Part shown: positions 59,322-64,000 of the stretch, in pieces
Numbering within the stretch: the first letter of the stretch is position 1
Layout of the letters: every line of letters starts with the position of its first letter
Made by a program: the position numbers and the translations under genes
Notes under the pieces: generated by a model
Database searches by the model: none
What the model saw: the letters and a program-made list of their open reading frames with translations, nothing else
Told to the model about the DNA's origin: nothing
From: Punctularia strigosozonata HHB-11173 SS5
Lineage: Eukaryota; Basidiomycota; Agaricomycetes; Corticiales; Punctulariaceae
Length of the DNA stretch: 64,000 bases
NCBI RefSeq assembly: GCF_000264995.1
Contig: NW_006767435.1
Span: forward strand, 1,450,935 to 1,514,934
Direction of reading: 5' to 3'

Positions 59322-62308
59322 ATGAGCGCCCTCTTCGGCGGCCTGGGCATCGTCTCCGTCCGCACGCCGGTTGCGGACTGGGACTGGAACAAGCTCCCGG
59401 GAGAGGGCGAGATCAGATCGTTGTTGTTTGCCTTTCTCTTCTTGGTCGTCTTTGTCGTCCTTGGTGAGTCAATTCCGCGACATGAAAGGGCTATATGCGC
59501 TTCAATAATCATACGAACTGTGTACAAACTACGATACTCATATGCACGTCCACAGCTCACCTTACCAATCCATCTGAGACATCCTTTCGCACTTTCCTCA
59601 CCGAACAATCGTTTCGCCAGCATCTGAGCCGCCTCGACCAGTCGAGCGAAGACGCGGCCGACGCCGACGACTACGCCCTCCCGCACACGCACAAAGGTCT
59701 CGGCTTTGAACGCCCGGTCCACTTTGCTAATCGTGCCTCGGTCTCCCTCCGCACGCCCAAGCACATCACCCACTCGTTCGGTATCCTCACCGTCGCCGCC
59801 GTCGTCCCCGACGCGCACACCCGCACCTCGCGCGCGGACTGCGCTGCATGCACGGATGATTTTGAGGGCGCATCGGCCGCCATCACCGACTCCTGGTTCG
59901 TTGGCGCCTTTGGAAAATGGTGGCGCGGAGGAGCCCTCGACGCGTGGTGGCTCGAGACCATGTCCAAGTCCAAGTCGGAGGAGGGATGGACGTCGGGAAT
60001 ACTGGGCATCAAGAGCCTCGATCGCATTGCGTCTGCCACCGGTGAGCAGCGATAAAAGAGTTAGATAATGGAGAAACACGTTATCCTGAGACGATCATCT
60101 TTTCCAGGTCTATCGCTCTCGTCCTACTATTCCAATCGCCTGTTCTCCCGCATAACGCCGACGTCGATCCGCCAGCCACGAGGCGCTTCGTCGCCCCAGT
60201 TCCCGGGCAGCCTTCGTCAGCGCAGTTTGTCTCCGCCGCCGCTCCCCAAGTCGGCCTCTCTCCCGCTGCACACGGCGCCTAACCTTCGGTCCACCAGTCA
60301 ACAACAACAGGTTCAAACACTCACCGTCCCCACCGCTGCAGCATGCGATACGATCCGGGGCAGCACGCCCGCTCTCTCGCGCACATCGTCGACAGTTTGC
60401 CTTGATCCATCCTCGCCTATGATCTCGGAGCTGCTGCGCCAGATAGGCATTTCCAAGACCACCGTTGAAGACCTCCGTAACCAACTCACCGACCTGCAGC
60501 ACGCTGCGGCTGAGTCGCACGCTGGCCTGCAGAGCGAGCTCGACGAGCACCGCGAACGCCGGCGGCAGGAAGAGGCCGCGCGCGCCGAGCTACGCGCTCG
60601 CACGAAGTCAATTGAGGATCAGCGACGCGCCGCAGACGCGGCCAAGCGCGATGCCGAGAAGCGTCTCAAAGCGGCGCACACGCAACGCGACCACGCGGCG
60701 CAGCGGATGGCACACTTAGACAAGGAGATCGCCAAGCTGCGCCAGCGTGCAGCGGGTGACGCAGCAGCGCGACGCGCCGGTGCGGAGGAAGCCGCGGTCG
60801 CGGAGAAGGAACACGCGGAGCAGCTGGCGCAGAAGCGGAAGGAGATCGGAATCGCGGAGGACGTCGTTGCGGCGCTCAACGCGCGCGCAAGGCAGCTGGA
60901 GGAGAAGATTGCGGCGGAGAAGGAGAGGCTGAGGCGCGCAAGAGAGCAGGCGGAGGCCAGGAGCCTGGAGCAGCAGGCGACGACGATCTTGAGTCACAGC
61001 GTGTTGACCGGCGAGCCCGCGTCTTGGGGCTCCCTCGCTGTCGAGCCCGACCACGATCGCGCGTCGAGCTCGCCCGAGGGCACGGACAGCTCCATGTCGC
61101 CCCGGCCTAAGCATCTTTCGCTTGGCAGCGCCTCGAATTTTAGCCACTCCGAGCCGGCCGAGAACAACCAGATCGCCCTCCGTGCCAAAGGCTACTCGAT
61201 CTTCAACGACGACCTCGCCTCGCTTCAACATCAGCAACGCTCAGCCGTCGATGTGCCGTTCACGCCGTTTGGGGAACGCGACAGCGACTCCAGCGCACCG
61301 CCGAGTGACCCGCCGATAACGCCGCTCTCGTCTTCGTTGATCCCGACCAGCCTCATCAAGTCGCTCGACGCCAGCGAGCAGTTCGTGCGCTCCGACGATG
61401 ATCCGATCGTTGGACGCGAGACCGAAGTTGCGCTGCGATACGCGCCACTGCCTCCTGCGCCGTTTGAGCTCCCGCACCATGCGTCCTCGCTCCCGATCGT
61501 CCTCCCTGGTCCCGACGCGGACGACTACGACCCATTCGAGGTGCGGCCTCCGCCCCCGCGCGAGCGTGCGGATTGCTTCGATACGCAGCGCGCCACCTTC
61601 CACCGCCACGCACCCGAGGCTCTTCAGAACATGTTCGTAGAAGAGGAACCAGTCGTTGCCGACAAGGGCGTTACTGTCCCGCGCCGCTGGTTCTCGAGCT
61701 CGACTTCCTCGACCAAGGATAAGGACAAGGAGAAACCGAAGCGCGGGCTCAACCCGGACGCGAAGGTCTTCTCCCTCGCACGCAAGAAGGCGCCGACGAT
61801 ACCGCTCCCTGGACCTCACCCGGCTACCTCCGGATCCGCGCTTGGCAGTCTGCACAACGCGTCGGCCTCGCTCGACACGTTCGATCGCCTCAATCCGTCC
61901 ATCCACGCGAGCACCGGCACGCCCGCTGACGCGGGTCACTCGCTCTGGTCGACGATCTCGATGCGCGCGTTCGCGCCGTCTCCGGCCGAGCGCGAGGCGC
62001 TTCAGCGCGCACTCGGCGGGTCGACGAACACGAGCCTCGACCGCCTGCCGACGCTGAGCGACGTGCCTGGCAGCCTGCCCGCGACGCCGCCCCACGTGCA
62101 CGCGGTCGCCTTCCCTGGCCCTGGCCCTGCACTAGACCTCGGCGCGTTTGGGTTGTCCACGCAGCCTCAGCGCTCGTCGTGGCTGTCCAACTTTGGGTTC
62201 ATGGGCTCGCGTAAGCCAAAGTTCAGCCCGTGGGACGACGAGGAGACGGTAATGGAGAAGGAAGGGGCCGGAGAGCAGGAGAAGAAGCTGGTGGTGATGG
62301 AGCAGTGA
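59322..62308 (+). CDS. Membrane-anchored coiled-coil protein, function unknown
   Basis: Three exons (59322-59463, 59556-60041, 60108-62308) give 942 residues. A single hydrophobic helix at about 31-48 (RSLLFAFLFLVVFVVLA) follows a short N-terminus, VRTPVADWDWNKLPGEGE. A globular stretch (about 55-210) has TSFRTFLTEQSFRQHLSRLD, FGILTVAAVVP, DSWFVGAFGKWW and WWLETM. A strong Ala/Glu/Arg coiled coil runs from about 313 to 505. The last 430 residues are disordered and Ser/Pro-rich, with WFSSSTSSTKDKDKEKPK and FGFMGSRKPKFSPWDDEE at the end. The N-terminal part reads like a conserved unit, but I do not recognise the family. Orientation in the membrane and partners are unknown. Confidence 0.75.
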
Positions 62309-63614
62309 AGAGAACGCGTTGCTGGTGTAGAGAGGCTCTGTGTAAGTTCATCGCGCTTGAGGCGGGGGTGGGGTATGGGTTGTAGGAGCAAAGAAGAAAG
62401 AGCACTGGTGCTGAAGAAGGGGGGTGCTCGTTGATAACAAGAGTGGTTTATTTGTCACTGAAGCAGAAATGAAACGAATTTGTTCTTGATGACATCCGCC
62501 TTCTTGAAGGAACCTTGGGCGAAGTTGCGCGAATGCCAGTCATGCGTTTTCCCTTTGTCGGGGGATTGCCTGCTTTCGGGTCGACGCGAATTCGCGAGGA
62601 CGGGATGTAAGAGCTATCGAGCATGCAGCTGGGGTCATGAGGTCCGCCTTCGAGGACGTCCACGGCGGGTGAGAGGCGGCAATGCTCCCGAACCTGCGCC
62701 CCGTTCATAGGCGGGCTATTTGCATACACCGCGTGTGCTCACAATCCCTCTTGGGAGCGCCGCAGTCACTATCACAAGTCGCGGTGGAGCGACAAACATA
62801 GGAACCAAACCGTAAGAGTGCAGCTGGTCTAGGGAGCCGAGTTTGAAATCTTGAAACTGCTATTCGTCATTATTTTCGTGCCATCTCGTAAATACAAAGA
62901 CGCGAGGGGGGGACAGTGATAACAAGGATGTGGTGTGTGCGAGTGTACGATCGGCAGGCCCTAGCTGTAGACTATTTAAAGTGGAAAACAAGTCCAGTCC
63001 CAGTTCAACGGAAATGAAGGCGAGGCGAGGAGATCGTCGAGGATGGCGGTTGAGGAGGGCTTGGCGGGGTTGTACCGCGGAAGTTACAGATAATAAAGGA
63101 GGAGAGCGGGAAATTCCTGTGGATAGCCCATCCAAGAAGGGGGATTTCGGTGAGGTGAGGTGGTCTGCTACGAGGAGCATTCCCCTCTCCCGAATGAGCC
63201 CGCGCTGCGCGCGAGGACCGAAGGAGCGTTATAGAGCCCGAGTTGGAACGTGTATGAGCCAGGTTGGGCTTCAGTTGGAGCGAGACCTACGGCAGGCGGA
63301 CGGGAACATAGGGGATCGCAAAAACCAACATGAGTGGCAATGCGCGGAGGAGACGCCGACGTATGCGAGGAGGCGATGGTTGGAACAGAGACAGTGCAGT
63401 TGCGGGGGTATACGAGAGCTAGCTTGACTGTATATACTGACGAATGACGCGCGAGGGAAGAAAGAGGCGAAGAAGAGGGAATGGGTCGGCGCGGGTCGCG
63501 AGAAGCCGACAAGGTTCCTCACGGCAGGGCGGGCGGACCGCCGCGCCCCCATGAACACCGCTAGGGGTGGTACAACGTTTAGCTTGTAAACGGCGCAGAT
63601 GGTCACTGTTCTCG
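62309..63614. other. Convergent intergenic region
   Basis: 3' flanks of the coiled-coil gene (+) and the phosphatase gene (-). No coding motif was recognised in about 1.3 kb. Confidence 0.4.
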
Positions 63615-64000
63615 TCATATTCCGCCATCTAGCACTCCCCGCACATCGTCTACGGTGGCAAGATCCGCCAGGAAGGGGCACAGGTCGGTCAGTTCGGTGT
63701 CATGGGGGTCGTTGAACCAAGATGACACAGGCACGGCGTTGTTTGGGTGGAAGATGTACGATGCCGGAGAATTGTCGAGGATAATGGTGTCTGCTATAGG
63801 CCGCCCGAGCTGTGACAGATCCTACGATGTGTCATCGTGAGATGCGAGTTACAAATGGAGGCGGAATGTCGGACCGACCTTCACGTAGCTGCCCCGATGG
63901 TTATAGCAGCTTTCTCGGAACAAGCGATGCGTCACTACTCTGTGAACGTCCAATTTATCAAGTACAGGATCGGCGTACTGAAACGAAACCGGCGTCAGCG
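63615..64000 (-). CDS. CTD-type (NIF/FCP1-like) phosphatase, C-terminal part only
   Basis: HAD-fold protein serine phosphatase of the Psr1/Nem1/SCP type. Two exons are in the window, 63977-63879 and 63821-63615, with a 57-bp intron; the acceptor at 63978-63980 shows that upstream exons lie off the edge. The visible 101 residues read [50 protein letters not shown] then [20 protein letters not shown] and end VLDGGI. DNSP and the NNA(V/I)PV..W stretch are family signatures. The DLDETL catalytic motif would be upstream and cannot be seen. Spacing and ending suit Psr1-like plasma-membrane phosphatases. Confidence 0.85.

Noticed and set aside
61241-62101. Minus-strand frame of 286 codons
   Set aside because: A shadow of the third exon of the coiled-coil protein.

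Overview
The window is nuclear DNA of a filamentous basidiomycete, most likely a wood- or litter-degrading agaricomycete. Genes are dense and GC-rich and are cut by many 45-65 bp introns with GT...AG ends. The families fit: a CBM1-linked GH10 xylanase, PRM1, a LIM-LIM-C1-RhoGAP protein and an expanded F-box/leucine-rich family. Exon models were made by hand from reading frame, splice sites and family motifs; no search was run, so genus and identity scores cannot be given.

Layout. 0.9-2.6 kb: F-box/LRR gene with one frameshift (-). 3.3-6.4 kb: cell-fusion membrane protein PRM1 (-). 7.3-9.1 kb: F-box protein (+). 9.4-11.1 kb: secreted GH10 xylanase with CBM1 (-). 12.2-14.8 kb: mitochondrial MDM31 (+). 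14.8-17.6 kb: long gene-free stretch before a bZIP regulator (17.6-18.5 kb, +). 19.1-22.1 kb: ELL-type elongation factor (+). 22.4-24.3 kb: cyclopropane-synthase-like methyltransferase with two apparent GC-AG introns (-). 24.8-31.1 kb: tandem cluster of three F-box/LRR genes (-), one intact, one decayed, one with a single stop codon. 31.1-33.0 kb: sparse DNA with a possible P450 scrap and a 15-bp inverted repeat. 33.0-33.5 kb: small membrane protein (+). 33.9-35.1 kb: KTI12 (-). 36.8-41.7 kb: LIM/C1/RhoGAP (+). 42.1-43.8 kb: BTB protein (-). 44.3-46.1 kb: decayed F-box/LRR copy related to the first gene (+). 46.3-47.5 kb: S1/P1 nuclease (-). 48.1-48.3 kb: two intron-containing tRNA-Gln genes (+). 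48.6-49.7 kb: Bax-inhibitor-1 family protein (-).

49.8-55.0 kb is a mobile-element patch. A 672-bp TA-flanked MITE sits directly against the 5' end of the Bax-inhibitor gene. About 0.2 kb further on lies a complete 4.33-kb PIF/Harbinger transposon with 26-bp identical terminal inverted repeats, a 3-bp target duplication, an open DDE transposase and an open Myb/SANT-like partner facing it. Beyond this are PAM16/TIM16 (-), the RNA polymerase I subunit RPA43 (+), a large membrane-anchored coiled-coil protein (+), and the C-terminal end of a CTD-type phosphatase (-) running off the right edge.

Most genes are unrelated housekeeping or growth genes. MDM31, PAM16 and the Bax-inhibitor protein concern organelles; KTI12, tRNA-Gln, RPA43 and ELL concern translation and transcription; PRM1 and RhoGAP concern cell shape and fusion. 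The liveliest parts are the complete Harbinger element with its end architecture, the MITE-promoter junction, and the F-box family caught at several stages of decay.
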